A stretch of 64,000 nucleotides of DNA from Hygrophila difformis (GCA_030278955.1 JAOANR010000005.1:6485785-6549784), one strand, 5' to 3'; shown: positions 10,866 through 22,249, counted from the first letter of the stretch. Notes: a model not told the origin generated them from the letters alone. A program made the numbers and translations.

Positions 10866-11371
10866 GGAAAACTGTTTAGATGCTCAGTCGGAACTGGGGC
10901 AATGGCAAGTGGGATGGTGGCCGTGGCTTGTCCGATGGTGATGAGCAAATGGTAGTCCGGAGGTGGTGGAGATGACAAGCACGTGAGTCTCACGTGTTTT
11001 ACAATTTACAATTGCCAATTAGTGTAGTTCCACTACTACACTTCTCTCCATTTTTCTTTGATTTTTCGTATAATTAACCTAGATTTTGCAATTGGAGAAG
11101 TGTAATTAAACGAAAAATCAAATTAGTGTAGCCCCAATGCTACACTTCCACATTTAACTCCTTACACCAATTTTGGTGGCTCCATGATTCATGCAAGAAA
11201 ACATACCCAAATTATTAGGTTTTCCCCTCAAATCAACATCCTCACATTTAGAGTCTTAGTACTCTAAATGTTTAATTGATTTGAGGGTACTTCTCTGTTC
11301 TGAAATGAATACACTAAACTAACTATGAGTAATCAGGAGTGTAATTCTCTTAATAAAAGGACGCTGCATCC

Positions 11372-11389
11372 TCCCCGGCAACGGCGCCA
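11372..11389 (-). promoter_or_regulatory. Primer binding site complementary to tRNA-Asp
   Basis: Minus-strand TGGCGCCGTTGCCGGGGA directly follows the LTR end (TTTCA). It is complementary to the 3' end of plant tRNA-Asp (CCCCGGCAACGGCGCCA). This fixes the element's orientation (minus), identifies 11390-14232 as the 5' LTR and shows which LTR end is U5. tRNA-Asp priming is typical of Athila-type Ty3/gypsy elements (family knowledge). Second copy at 52792-52809. Confidence 0.93.
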
Positions 11390-14232
11390 TGAAACTTTTG
11401 ACAAATTTCCTACACGAGTATTTTTAAGAAAATAGTAATGATTAATATTCAATGAAACCAATTTATGATGATGGAGTTGGGATTAGGGATATATTTATAG
11501 GTTGTCACGTTTTTATTTACTCGTGTTAAGAAACTGTGCCCCGAAAGCGCACGGAGTCAAAAATTGCAGTATTTATAGTAAGTACCGGATCGTTCACTGG
11601 AGGATGTGCGATAGAAGCAGGGCCCACGTCATTTTATAAAATTTTCCACTCGGTTACTCGATTCGAGTTTGTGTTTTACCTATCAACTAATTGACATAAT
11701 TTAATTCTAAGCTATGAAAGCAATAAAATAAAGCAGATAAAATTATTCTAGAAAGCGAATTAAATTTAATCTAAGAAAGCAATAAAATTATTCTAAGAAA
11801 GCGGTTAAAATTATTCTAAGAAAGCATATTTAAAATGAGACAGAAGGGACATGAAGAAAATAATAAAAATTGGACAAGATTCAGATGAAACACAATTAAA
11901 CTTTCATTTTGTTACACATATCTTAGCTTGGGATAATCCTTTTAGTTAGCTAACTCTCATGCTCCTATACTATGTTCCCTTTAACAGACAGGTACTTACA
12001 GTAGAGGTTTACATGCTCTTAAGACAACAAAATCTAAGATACCACAAACTCGTAACTTCCCTTGCAATGCCTTGCAGGAGTATGTTAGTCATCTGTGGTG
12101 GACAAGCAACACCTGACAAATCATTAGTTGAAGTGTCAAGTACTGCTATCATTTCCCCAGGTCACGCCCAAAGATTCTAATTAAGCCCTGAATTATTCCA
12201 TAAATCCCATTCCTAGTAGCAGTTATAAGTTCTCTCAATACATCCGAGTGACCTCTATAAAATCATTTAAAAGAAAGCGGTAAAGAAAGCATGTAAAATC
12301 CTATCACTCGGGGGTTTTAAAAGCATCATACTTGTAGTAAATGAGAGCCCCCAGTCTTAATGACCGGACGCAGATCAAGAATTCCCGGGCATCAGTAAAC
12401 CGCTCGCAGTGTTTACCTACTCCCGGGTGGTTATGAGATACAAACTAATGAAACAAACTAATAAATTAGTTTCTTCCAGATGCACTCACTCAGAACTCAA
12501 AAATAGGCTCTGGCAGAGGAGGATAACAGTTGAAAGAATACTCAACCCTATCTTAGAAAATAACCAAGGCCCACATGTTGTTCTTCTAGTATTATCTATC
12601 ACACCATATCTGAATCCAAGTGGACTCTGATTCAGTGCAATATTTAATATAAGATTTCCAACATACAACAATTTTGAAAAATAATTGTTGTTTGAAAATC
12701 ATTCCCTAAACATGTACTAGACTCTCAATTAAAACACAGATCCTTTCAGTCTAGGTGAGACCTAATCGCTGACTCTGCTTCTAATTTCCCAAAATCAACC
12801 CCCAGTCGGATGTGAATTAGTCATAACTAAGGAATTTATCCCTTACTAAGATCCGGATTTTATAAATGAATTTTTGTTGGAAATTTATTATGAGACATCT
12901 GATTTAAATCAAGACTTCTATGTCCAAGGGAAGGATTCCAAAATAATTAGACCACAATATTTACATAATATTATCATGCATAAATTTATAAGGAAGTGTA
13001 AAATTAAGTTAACCCAAAATATCATGCGGGTTTAGACAGAAGTGAAACACAGAGATGAAATAGCCGGAGATGAGAAGAATTTATTTTTGGCTAAAAAGAT
13101 GGCAAAACGATTGGGTGGACTGCAAACATCTGCTGTCCAATTTCTCTCTCATTTGGGTGGAATGATTTTAGACAGTAAACTGATCAAAATGACAGTGGTC
13201 GCTGTCATTCAGACCATTCACTTGAGACCACATTGCTATGTGTCCAAGAAGTTCTCAGATTTTTTTGTGTTTTGTGAGCATCCCAACAGCACATGGGTAC
13301 TGTTCAAAAATGGGAGCTTGCGGCGATGGAGAGGACGGCGGGAGCAGTGGCTGTCCGTCAGAGCAGCGGCGGTAGGAGGTTGCGGTGGCCAGATCTGGAC
13401 GACGGAGGTGGTGGCGGACTGGAGGTCGCCGGAGGTGGGTGCTCGGCTGGAGAAGGTGGATGTGTCGCCGGGATGACCGGAGGCGTCGGGAACTGTTGGG
13501 GCTGTGGGCGGTTGGAAATGGAGATTTGGAACAGCGAGGTGTTGGCAATTGCGAAGGGTGGCTGGATTTGATTTCTCCGGCGATAAAAGGAGGGTTTTTC
13601 TATCGCCGGAAAAGATGGGGACTATGGCCGGAAATGTTGGTGGTGACGATGGGTGGCTGAAACAGTGGCGGGGTTCGCCGGAGATGGAGGTTCGAAGTTG
13701 GTGATGATCGGAATTTGATGTTGCTGTTCATGCGTCCAATTTGTAATTGTAAAATTGGGGAAGATGAACTTGTGGGTCCCGCCTGAAATTAAGACTTGAT
13801 CAATTTCTTCTTTTTCGTTTCATTCATTCTTTCTTTTCTTCTTCTTATATATATATATATATAAATAAAATAAATACTAGTATATAAATAAATGTATAAA
13901 TGTAAATAAGTATAGATATTTCTTCCAATTGATTATTTGGCTTGTGTTCTATTTAATGAACCCGTGTTCCACCGAACAGATACCACCAACCCATAATTCT
14001 CAAATGTGGGATTTTTAATATTTTTATCATGTTTTTGGATTTTTATAACACAAATTTAATAAAAATAATAATATTTTTGTGTTTTTCAATACCAGCTTAT
14101 TATTATTAAAAACTTGCATATATCTGTCAAATTCAACTGCTTTCTTATTTAAATAAGACCGGAATGCGATCAAATGTCCATGTTTAGACACGGAAATAGA
14201 TTGAAAATAATGGTCAATTTTGGCCATTATCA
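11390..14232 (-). mobile_element. 5' LTR of the non-autonomous retrotransposon (2.84 kb, internally deleted)
   Basis: Plus-strand borders are TGAAACTTTTGACA (11390) and GGCCATTATCA (14232); in sense orientation this is TGATAATGGCC...TTTCA. The PBS abuts 11390, and LINE sequence begins at 14233 (first bases ATAGC, the predicted target duplication). Compared with the 3' LTR it lacks the segment equivalent to 481-2412, with a CACT-like microhomology at the junction (13220/13221), so the palindrome array of the transcribed part is gone. It retains the GC-rich U3 segment. Second copy at 52810-55654. Confidence 0.9.
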
Positions 14233-14979
14233 ATAGCGGATGTGTTAAAATCAAAAACCCTCGGTGCTTGTAATCATGGAGCCAAGGGGTCCTTTTGATG
14301 TTGTTCGGGCTTTTTTCTACCGATTGGATTATGATGTTCTCCAAATTGTGGAGTGTGTAGGACAAGATGGTGGGCTATTGATATTAGCTCGCGTAGGTAT
14401 TCCCTATACATTTACCACTGTTTCAGTATATACTAGGAGGTTACTCTCCGAGTTCACCATGGCGCTCATTCATGGTGCTTTTCGGCTATTTATGCGAGCC
14501 CGAGGCCAAGGGAAATGGAGGATGTTTAGAGGGATATGTGTGAAACGGTTAATCTTATTCAATGTCTTTGGCTTGCAATTGGGGATTGGAATGAGGTTCT
14601 TTCCATCAGGAAGCTGTCGGCATGGGTGTTCATACCCGACAGTGCGAGTTTTTTTAGCAATATACTTAGTGATTGTGGCTTGAGCACCCTTTATACTATA
14701 TGAGATGCATTTACTTGGCAACGAAACACGCAAGGAGGGCCGCTAGCGATGAAACGTTTGGATCGGGCTGTAGCTAATCCGGAGTGACTAGCCTGGTTTC
14801 CACTTGGTTTTGTTGAAGTGCTCCCTCGTCGAGCGTTCGATCATAATGGACTATTTCTTTGATGTTCGGATGGGAATCGTAGGCCTGTGAATAAACCTTT
14901 TCAATGGGAATATGCATGGTCTTCTCATCCGCGCTCTATATGCCGGTTGTGGACATTGCTTGGCATCTTGCTGGGGCTT
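14233..14979 (+). mobile_element. LINE (L1-type) part 1: C-terminal half of the AP-like endonuclease
   Basis: Broken frames encode MEPRG, LDYDV..IVE and then WLAIGDWNEVLS, matching the endonuclease GD(F/W)NE motif. They are followed by CGLSTLYTI, DAFTW, a GGP...KRLDRAVAN stretch and FVEVLPRRAFDHNGLFL, the plant-LINE equivalents of the G..FTW, ERLDR.LAN and SDH.P motifs. Internal stops (TGA after the YTI block and after NPE) and frameshifts make it a pseudogene. The 5' part is lost at the LTR-element boundary. The frame at the right end, AWHLAGA, continues directly into part 2 (SLNDKLKQVK) once the solo LTR and one GGCTT are removed. Copy at 55655-56402. Confidence 0.88.
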
Positions 14980-17813
14980 TGAAACTTTTGACAATTTCGT
15001 CACACGAGTATTTTCTAAAATATCCCAGGTTAAATTTATTAAATGAGAAGAGTTATAATTCACGGGAAAGGGTTGAAGGATATATTCCACTTTTTATTAC
15101 TCATGTGGGAAACTTTGATTTCAAACGGCGCAATGATCCTTCCTGGCATGAAACTTTTGACAATTTTCGCGGTGTAGCCGGGATAGATGGTTTAATCTTG
15201 ACCTTCAGTCTGTCACACTGAAGGTCCCCCGGCCGTAGACATCATGAAATTTATCATAATTTCGCGTCATGAAGATCCTCTGCCATGAAACTTTTAACAC
15301 ATTTCCCATTATATGAGCATTTTCTGAAAAACAATAATCCTGGTTTTCAATTTTATTTAACGAAACCAATTTATGATGGCGGAATTGTGATTAGGGATAT
15401 ATTTATAGGTTGTCACGTTTTTATTACTCGTGTTTAAGAAACTGTGGCCTGAAAGCGCACGGTGTCAAAAATTGCAGTAATTTATAGTAAGACCGGATCG
15501 TTCACTGGAGGATGTGCGATAGAAGCAGGGCCCACGTCGTTTACTAAGATTTTCCACTCGGTTACTCAATTCAAGTGTGTGTTTGACTATCAACTACTTG
15601 ACAGAATTTAAATCTAAACTATGAAAGCGATTAAATAAAGCAGATAAAACTATTCTAGAAAGCGAATTAAATTTAATCTAAGTAAGCGATAAAATTATTC
15701 TAAGAATGCGGTTAAATTTATTCTAAGAAAGCATATGTAAAATGAGACAGAAGGGACAGGAAGAGAATAATAGAAGTTGGACAAGATTCAGATGAAACAC
15801 AATTAGACTTTCATTTTATTACACAGATCTTTGCTTGGGATAATTCATTCAGTTAGCTAATTCTCATGCTCTCTATACCATGTTCCCTTTAACAGACAGG
15901 TACTTACAGTAAGAGTTTACATGCTCTTAAGAAAATAAATTCTAAGATATCACAGACGCATAACTCCTCTTGCAATGCCTTGCAAGAGTATGTTAGCCAT
16001 CTGTGGTGGACAAGCAACACCTGACAAATCATTTATTGAAGTGTCAAGTACCGTTATCATTCCCCCATGTCACGCCCAAAGATTCTAATCAAGCCATGAA
16101 CTATCCCTTAACTCTCAGTCCTAGTAGCAGTTACACAACTCTCAATACAACCGAGTGACCTCTGACAAAAGCATTTAAAAGAAAGCAGTAAAGAAAGCGG
16201 TAAGGAAAGCATTTAAAATCCTATCACTCGGGGGTTTTTGAAAGTCTGACCCTGGTAGTAAAAGAAAGCCCCCAGTCAGAATGACTGGGTGTGGATCAAG
16301 AATTCCCTATTCTCAGTGAACCGCTCGCAGTGTTCACTTCCCGTCGGGTGGTTATGAGATACAAACTAATGAAACGAACTAATAGATTAGTTCGTTCCGG
16401 ATGCACTCACTCAGGACTCAAAAATAGGCTTTGGCAGGAGAGGATAGCAGTTGAAAGTAACTCAACCCTACCTTAGAAAATAACCAAGGCCCACATGTTG
16501 TTCTTCTAGTATTATTTATTACACCTCATCTGAATCCAAGTGGACCCCGAGTCAGTGCAATATTTAATAAAAGATTTCCAACATATAGCAATTTTAGAAA
16601 ATAATTGATTTGAAAATCATTCCCTAAACAAGTACTAGACTCTCAATAAGAATACAGACCCTTTCAGTCTAGGTGAGACCTAATCACTGACTCTGCTTCT
16701 AATTTCCCAAAATCAACCCCCAGTCGGATATAAATTAGTCATAACTGTGGAATTTATCCCTTACTCAGATCCGGATTTTATAAATGACTTTTTGTTGGAA
16801 ATTTATTGTGAGACATCTGATTTAAATCAAGACTTCTATGTCCAAGGGAAGGATCCCAAAATAATGTGACCACAATAGTTACATAATATTATCATGCATA
16901 AATTTATAGAGAGGTGTAAAATTAAATAACCCAAAATATAAGGTGGGTTTAGACAGAATGTGAAACACAGAGATGAAATAGCCGGAGATGAGAAGAATTT
17001 ATTCTGGCTAAAAATATGACAAAAATAGTCAGGATAATCCGGACTGCAAACATCTGCTATCCGGGTCCTGACTATTCCAGGTGGGATGATTTTAGACAGC
17101 AGAAGGTCTTAATAACAGTGATCGCTGTCATCAAGACTCATACTATCTGTGAAATGAGAGAAAAACCCACATGTTTTCTTACTGTAGTACTATTCAAACA
17201 ATGTTGATCGACACCGTTTGATGATATTACAGCTCGAAATTCAGGTTTGAAATTAAGATAAAGAAAAATAAACTGTATCCGGATAGGAGTCAACTGAGCA
17301 GCTATTATAATCCCGGATGGATGAACCGCCAAGGCTTCCACCGACCACTATCCAGACCATGCAAAATAACATCTAGTTATTAATATACAGACCACAAGCT
17401 AGTTTATCCGTGTGGGAATACCCGCCAACATTAGTCTGTTATATCTCTTACTAGCTGTTTCACACAACACGGGTAAAGACAAAATAAATGAAAGCAAATA
17501 TTTTTGGGCCTTCTTGTATGAGAGACATTGGTTTCTCATGCAAGGGTATGGAATTAAATCCATAATTACTCTTCATGTCTAAATAATCACTCATTCCATA
17601 ATTAATTAATTAATTACAGTCCGGATTATATACTTAGATCATTAGAGTTTAATTTTTGTAGAAAATTCTTTTAATGGAATTGAACAAAATTCTTTATACC
17701 ACATTAATCATGGGTTGAGATCATTGGATTTCAACCTTAAAATGTTGGCATAAAGGTCCAATCACTTAAGTGAGAAAAATGGAGAATTGGAAAATTTGGC
17801 AAGAAAATGCCAA

Positions 17814-18165
17814 TTACGACGCTATACAGATATTACGGCGCTATCCAAGGATAGCGCCGTGATGATAGCGTCGTAGGGAGAATTTTTAGAAGTGTTGATA
17901 AAATTGGAGGGTACGGCGCTATACACTAAATGACGACGCTATCCTAGGATAGCGTCGTAGGTATAGCGTCGCAAGTGGGTTTTGTGAGTGATTAAGTATT
18001 TTGGGATCCTACGGCGCCGAACAAAAATTACGACGCTATCCGAGGATAGCGCCGCCGGTCTAGCGCCGTAGGATAAATTTTGTTCAAGTTCTGGGCAACT
18101 ACGGCGCTATACCTCACCTACGACGCTATCCAAGGATAGCGCCGTAGGGCGGTTAGCGTCGTAGC
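17814..18165. repeat. Nested palindrome array in transcribed part of solo LTR 1
   Basis: Four units (from 17814, 17921, 18010 and 18099) have outer arms (TACGGCGCTA / TAGCGTCGTAG) and inner palindromes such as GGCGCTATCC/AAGGATAGCGCC or GACGCTATCC/TAGGATAGCGTC. GACGCTA and GGCGCTA arm types are mixed within one array. It lies about 0.65-1.0 kb downstream of the minus-strand TATA box. Copy at 59236-59587. Confidence 0.93.
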
Positions 18166-18815
18166 TAGCCCAGAAACATGTTGTTGTTCGGGTGATGCAA
18201 TCTCTGCGATTGCAAACCCTATTTTTAAATTCATGGTTCACTTTATGCAAGTAAGGAGGCAGAGAGAGCATTAACAGTTATGAAAATGAGGTAAAATGCA
18301 AGGAAAACTCAAATAACATTAAATAAAAAGCACAAGTGAACCACAAACCTAAGTTAGGGTTTTTAACCAACATATCATGCATGAAATTCCACAAACAGTA
18401 GCAAAAACATAAACCCACATGAAACAGTAAAATAAAATGACCAAGTGGTCATGAAACCAAAAACAACGCATTAAATCCATGGACTCATGTCCATTTCATG
18501 ATTTTGGGACTCTTTTTGTGATTAACTTCCCATTTATAATAAATGGTTTGATAATACCCATCATTTGAGTATTTCAAGCCTTAATAAAAGTTTAACAAAG
18601 TTGAAAATAATGTAAAAAGTGGCTAGCTAGGGTTGCAAACTCTAAAAAGACCACTAATCTAAATATTAAAAAGTCTAATCTAAGACAGAAATGTAAATAA
18701 TACAAAAAAAATAAAGACCTAACTACCTAACTAACCTACACCTCAAGAACACTAGGTTGTCTCCAAGTTTTTGAATGTTGTCTGGAATGAATCTCATCAT
18801 TGGAGTCAACTGGTC

Positions 18816-18825
18816 CTTATATAGG
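18816..18825 (-). promoter_or_regulatory. TATA box of solo LTR 1
   Basis: Minus-strand CCTATATAAG lies about 590 bp inside the U3 edge of the LTR, with a palindrome array 65-310 bp upstream. Together with the matching geometry in solo LTR 2, this marks the U3/R boundary. Copy at 60238-60247. Confidence 0.65.
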
Positions 18826-18889
18826 TGGGAAACCCTAGGCCCATGGGCCCCCAGGCCTTGAAATTGGAGTTCTGCCTTAGTACGGCGCT

Positions 18890-19128
18890 ATACCTGGGTA
18901 CGGCGTTGTCCTACTACGGCGCTATAGGTATAGCGTCGTAGTCTTCCATCCCGAAGACACTTCTTTGTTTCTGAATGGACAGCTTACGGCGCTATACTCA
19001 ACTACGGCGCTATCCATGTTTAGCGCCGTCCGCTCCTCTTTAAACTGCTGCTTTGATTTCCTCCTACGGCGCTAGACCAAGCTACGGCGCTATCCATGTT
19101 TAGCGCCGTAGTTGCGTCTAGCGTCGTA
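18890..19128. repeat. Nested palindrome array in U3 of solo LTR 1
   Basis: Three units at 18890, 18985 and 19065 have GGCGCTA-type arms. They include an inner pair CTACGGCGCTATCC...TTTAGCGCCGTAG with ATG replacing the usual centre. They lie immediately upstream of the TATA box in sense orientation. Copy at 60312-60550. Confidence 0.9.
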
Positions 19129-19420
19129 ATATCCTGAAAAATCAACTTTTTGTGGGTTTTTCATTTCTTTCCCCATCTTTTTGTCTCCTTTTTCTTTTCT
19201 TTTCTTTTTCTCATGTTTTTGGATTTTTCTAACATAAATATGTAATAAAATTACATATTTATGTATTTTTCATACCAGCTCAATATTTTTACAATTATGC
19301 ATAAATCAGTCCAATTCAACTGCTTTCTTGCTTAATGTAAGACCGGAATACGATCAAATGCCCGTTTCAGACACGGAAATAGATTGAAAATAATGGTCAT
19401 TTCTGGCCATTATCAGGCTT

Positions 19421-20318
19421 CACTGAATGATAAACTGAAGCAGGTTAAGGAATCTTCCATACACTTCAATAAATACACCTTTGGACACATTGGCCGCAAG
19501 AAAATAAGGCTGCTTCGCCGACTTGCTGGAGTTAGGCGATGTATGCTTCGTGTGGACTTGGCTCGTATGCAGAGACTTGAATTGGAATTGTTGAAGGAGC
19601 TTGACGAGGTTCTCAAATAGGGAGAACTTTTGTGGTTCCAAAAATCATGGGATAAATGGATTACTTGTGGTGACCGGAACACCTGATATTTTCATTCCAA
19701 AACTATGATAAGGCGGCAACATAGTCACAAAGTTGGATTGAATATTAATAACAGGCGGGAGACGGATGAGTCCACGTTGAGAATTCATGCTTTAAATCAC
19801 TTTCGTGGTATGTTTGGTCTTGAGACTCCCTCTGTGCATTCATCTATTAATTTAACTCATCTTGACCCGTTGGATGATGGTCAGCAACTAGGCAAGGAAG
19901 TGAAGGAGGATAAGGTGAAAGCCGTGGTGTCTGAGCTTAAGGGTTTAGCGACTCCCGGCCCAGATGGTTTTCCAGCTATATTTTATAAACTCTATTGGCA
20001 TTCGATTGGTGATTCGGTTGTGGATTTTGTCAAGGGGGCTATGAACAGTAGTGGTTTTGATCCATGTTTGGCAGCTACCCTTATTTGCTTAATAGCCAAG
20101 CTGGATATTCCAACTGAGATTCGATAATTTAGGCCGATCAGTCTATGTAATGTGAGTTACAAGATCCCTACTAAAGTATTGGTGAACTGGTTAAGGCCGC
20201 ACTTGAAAAACTATATCGGGCCTTATCAGTCAGCTTTTTTGCCAAGTCGAGGGACAGCGGGCAATGCCATTATTTTGCAAGAGGTGGTTCATTCCTTTAG
20301 GATACGGCATCGGACGAC
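19421..20318 (+). mobile_element. LINE part 2: linker and N-terminal reverse transcriptase
   Basis: Frames encode SLNDKLKQVKESSIHFNKYT-FGHI, then RMQRLELELLKELDEVLK, a WFQKSWDKWITCGDRNT block (the W.....W...GD.NT motif before RT), and the RT start with KGLATPGPDGFPAIFYKLYW, ATLICLIAKLDIP, FRPISLCNVSYKI and YQSAFLPSRG. These match RVT_1 motifs 0-2 of plant LINEs. Stops occur after EVLK, at GDRNT and after TEIR (TAA just before FRPISLCN). The right end, FRIRHRTT, reads straight into part 3 (PEFLLKIDLEKAY) after removing solo LTR 2 and one ACGAC. Copy at 60843-61740. Confidence 0.93.
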
Positions 20319-20974
20319 TGATAATGGCCAAAATTGACCATTATTTTCAATCTATTTCCGTGTCTAATACGGACATTTGATCGCATTCCGGTCTTATTTA
20401 AATAAGAAAGCAGTTGAATTTGACAGATATATGCAAATTTGTATAAATAATAAGCTGGTATTGAAAAACACAAAAATATTGTTATTTTTATTAAATTTAT
20501 ATCAAAAAATCCAAAAACATGATAAAAATATTAAAAATTCCACATTTGATAATTATGGTTTGGTAGTATCTGTTCGGTGGAACACGGATCCATTAAACGG
20601 AACACAAACAAAATATCAATTGGAGCAAAAATACTTATTTATTATATATATAGATATATATATATATTTTTATATTTTTATACTTTGATGTATATACTTT
20701 TAGTTTTTATGCTTATTTATTTTTATTTATGTTTCTGCTATAATTTAAATATTAGGTCCACTAATCACTTTGGATTAAATTAATTGCAGGTGGCCCAAGA
20801 GATTTAATGATCCAATCCAACTGAATTAAGTCCAAAAACCACTCTAGCCCAATTATCCCTAGTCCCAAGCTTCCATAGCCCATGGATCCAGCCCAACCAC
20901 ATTTTATTCAGTCCAAACCCCTAAGCCCAACTTCAAGCCCAATCTAACCATCCCAAAACCTAAACCTAAACCTA

Positions 20975-21735
20975 ACCCTAGCCGCCGCCACCACTACGCC
21001 GCCGCCCGCCGGCGGCCCTCCGGCAAACCACCACCTGTCAATCCGCCACTCCTCTCCTCCATTTTCATCCCTTTTCAAGTTTTCCGACCACCCATCCCCT
21101 CCAATCAACCTCCGGCGAACCAATTTCCGCCGCCCTCGTCGCCACCATAGAAACCAGCTCCGCCACCCACCTTCCCATTTTCCAATCTCCACTGCAACCC
21201 CCAAAATCCGAGCACCACCATCGTCTTCCTCATTCACCGCCCCACGCCACAACTCCGGCCAACACCTCCGCATCTCCGTCGTATCGCCCTCCCATCTCCA
21301 CCATTTCGCAAAACCCCAACCTCTGTACAGCGCCGCGGCATCGCCACCCACCTTCGCTCCCTCCGCCGTCTCGCCACCGCCCCATCTCCGCCTCGACAGC
21401 CGCCGCTTCCAGCAGCTCCGGTAACAGCTCCCGCGAGCTTGTCACTTTCGGCAACTCCATCTCCTTCAATCCATAGCCACTGATCAATTGGAAAACCGAA
21501 TCGAGACAAACAGAAAGAGAAACGGGAGGAAGAGAGAAGAGAAGAGCAGGACAGAAATGGAGAAAGAGGAAGAGAAGAAAATGGCGAAGAAACTAGAAAG
21601 GAAACTGGAATCGAAAAATAGAAAGAAAAAGAAAATTGGGGAAGAAGCTGTCGAGATGAGGAAGAAGAATGAAGAGATGGAGGAAGAAAGAAAATAAATG
21701 AAGAAAGAGAGAAAAGAAAAAAGAGAGATAAAATT
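20975..21735 (+). other. GC-rich then purine-rich block in U3 of solo LTR 2
   Basis: CCGCCGCC-rich sequence up to about 21480 is followed by a GAAGAGAAA-type purine tract to 21735. Short open frames exist on both strands (for example a Lys/Glu-rich 69-codon frame at 21488-21697), but they follow from composition. I see no known domain. Confidence 0.5.
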
Positions 21736-21749
21736 TATCCGGACCTCGG

Positions 21750-22216
21750 GACCCCGGTGGCGCTAAACAAAATCCGTGTCGCGAGACCATGTCTAGCGAC
21801 TGTGAGAGGAGTCCCGCGACAGGAGCCTAGGGACAGAAAAAAATAGCTTAAGGACTGGGATGTTTAGAGACACAAAATCCCTGTCGCGAAACCATGTCTA
21901 GCAACACGGAGGGATGTCTAGGGACGGTGAGAAAGGAAACCCCGGTCGCTAGACTGATGGCTAACGACAGGAGCAGTATCGCGCCACATGTCCGCCAGGG
22001 ACAGAGAACGAATTAAAAGCAGCAGCCACTCACGTGACATACCACACCCCTCCCAATTTGATTTTTTCTCACATGTCAATTGAGCTGGAAGCTCCTAGGA
22101 CTTGAGGTCCCGATCTGTTCCCCTGCGCACAGAGGTCCTGAAGTCAAATGCAAATATACTTTGTGTCCCTAGCCACAAATTGTTCCACGACACAGTTTTT
22201 TGCCTAGCGCCACGGG
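21750..22216. repeat. Palindrome array in U3 of solo LTR 2 (GTCGCGA type)
   Basis: Repeated arms GTCGCGAGACCATGTCTAGC, GTCGCGAAACCATGTCTAGC and GTCGCTAGACTGATGGCTAA pair loosely around ATG-containing centres, with CTAGGGAC/GTCCCTAG elements between. The array ends about 35 bp upstream of the TATA box. It is less regular than the downstream array. Copy at about 63173-63636. Confidence 0.75.
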
Positions 22217-22249
22217 CCTTTAATGGGCCTAGGGCCTAATTCTACTTGT

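Larger units (their letters stand above)
8681..11389 (-). mobile_element. Internal region of the non-autonomous LTR retrotransposon
   Basis: It lies between the inner edges of the two LTRs (8680 and 11390). It is 2.7 kb, AT-rich, and has no gag, protease, reverse transcriptase or integrase similarity in any frame, so the element would need proteins from a relative (LARD-like). It contains repeated polypurine-tract-like blocks at 8677-8694, 10132-10150, 10653-10670 and 11232-11249, two copies of a ~120-bp block with 17-bp inverted ends (10462-10557, 10770-10865) and a compound inverted repeat (11018-11150). Second copy at 50104-52809. Confidence 0.85.
14980..19415 (-). mobile_element. Solo LTR 1 of the giant-LTR family (4.4 kb), inserted in the LINE
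   Basis: It begins TGAAACTTTTGACA and ends GGCCATTATCA in plus orientation, flanked by perfect 5-bp duplications GGCTT at 14975-14979 and 19416-19420. It has only one LTR and no internal region, consistent with a solo LTR left by LTR-LTR recombination. Sense is minus: U3 from 19415, TATA box at 18816-18825, transcribed part to 14980. It aligns with the other LTRs over 15284-17750 and at its U3 end, but differs around the TATA box. Extra TGAAACTTTTGACA-like copies at about 15147 and 15283 show internal duplications of the U5 end. Two palindrome arrays are listed separately. Copy at 56403-60837. Confidence 0.93.

Noticed and set aside
16291..16476. Frame encoding YKLMKRTN.LVRSGCTHSG.K-NRLW, similar to frames at 12409 and 24850 (minus)
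   Set aside because: The similarity reflects LTR homology; starts, ends and frame continuity differ among copies, with no known family.
14980..19415. Interpretation as a DNA transposon with TGAAAC.../...TTATCA ends
   Set aside because: TG...CA borders, 5-bp duplications and the PBS abutting the same end in the sister element identify it as an LTR.
20944..21509. Minus-strand frames of 85-135 codons
   Set aside because: CCGCCG-rich sequence keeps several frames open; no recognisable protein.
21488..21697. 69-codon Lys/Glu-rich frame
   Set aside because: Product of a purine-rich tract; composition alone explains it.
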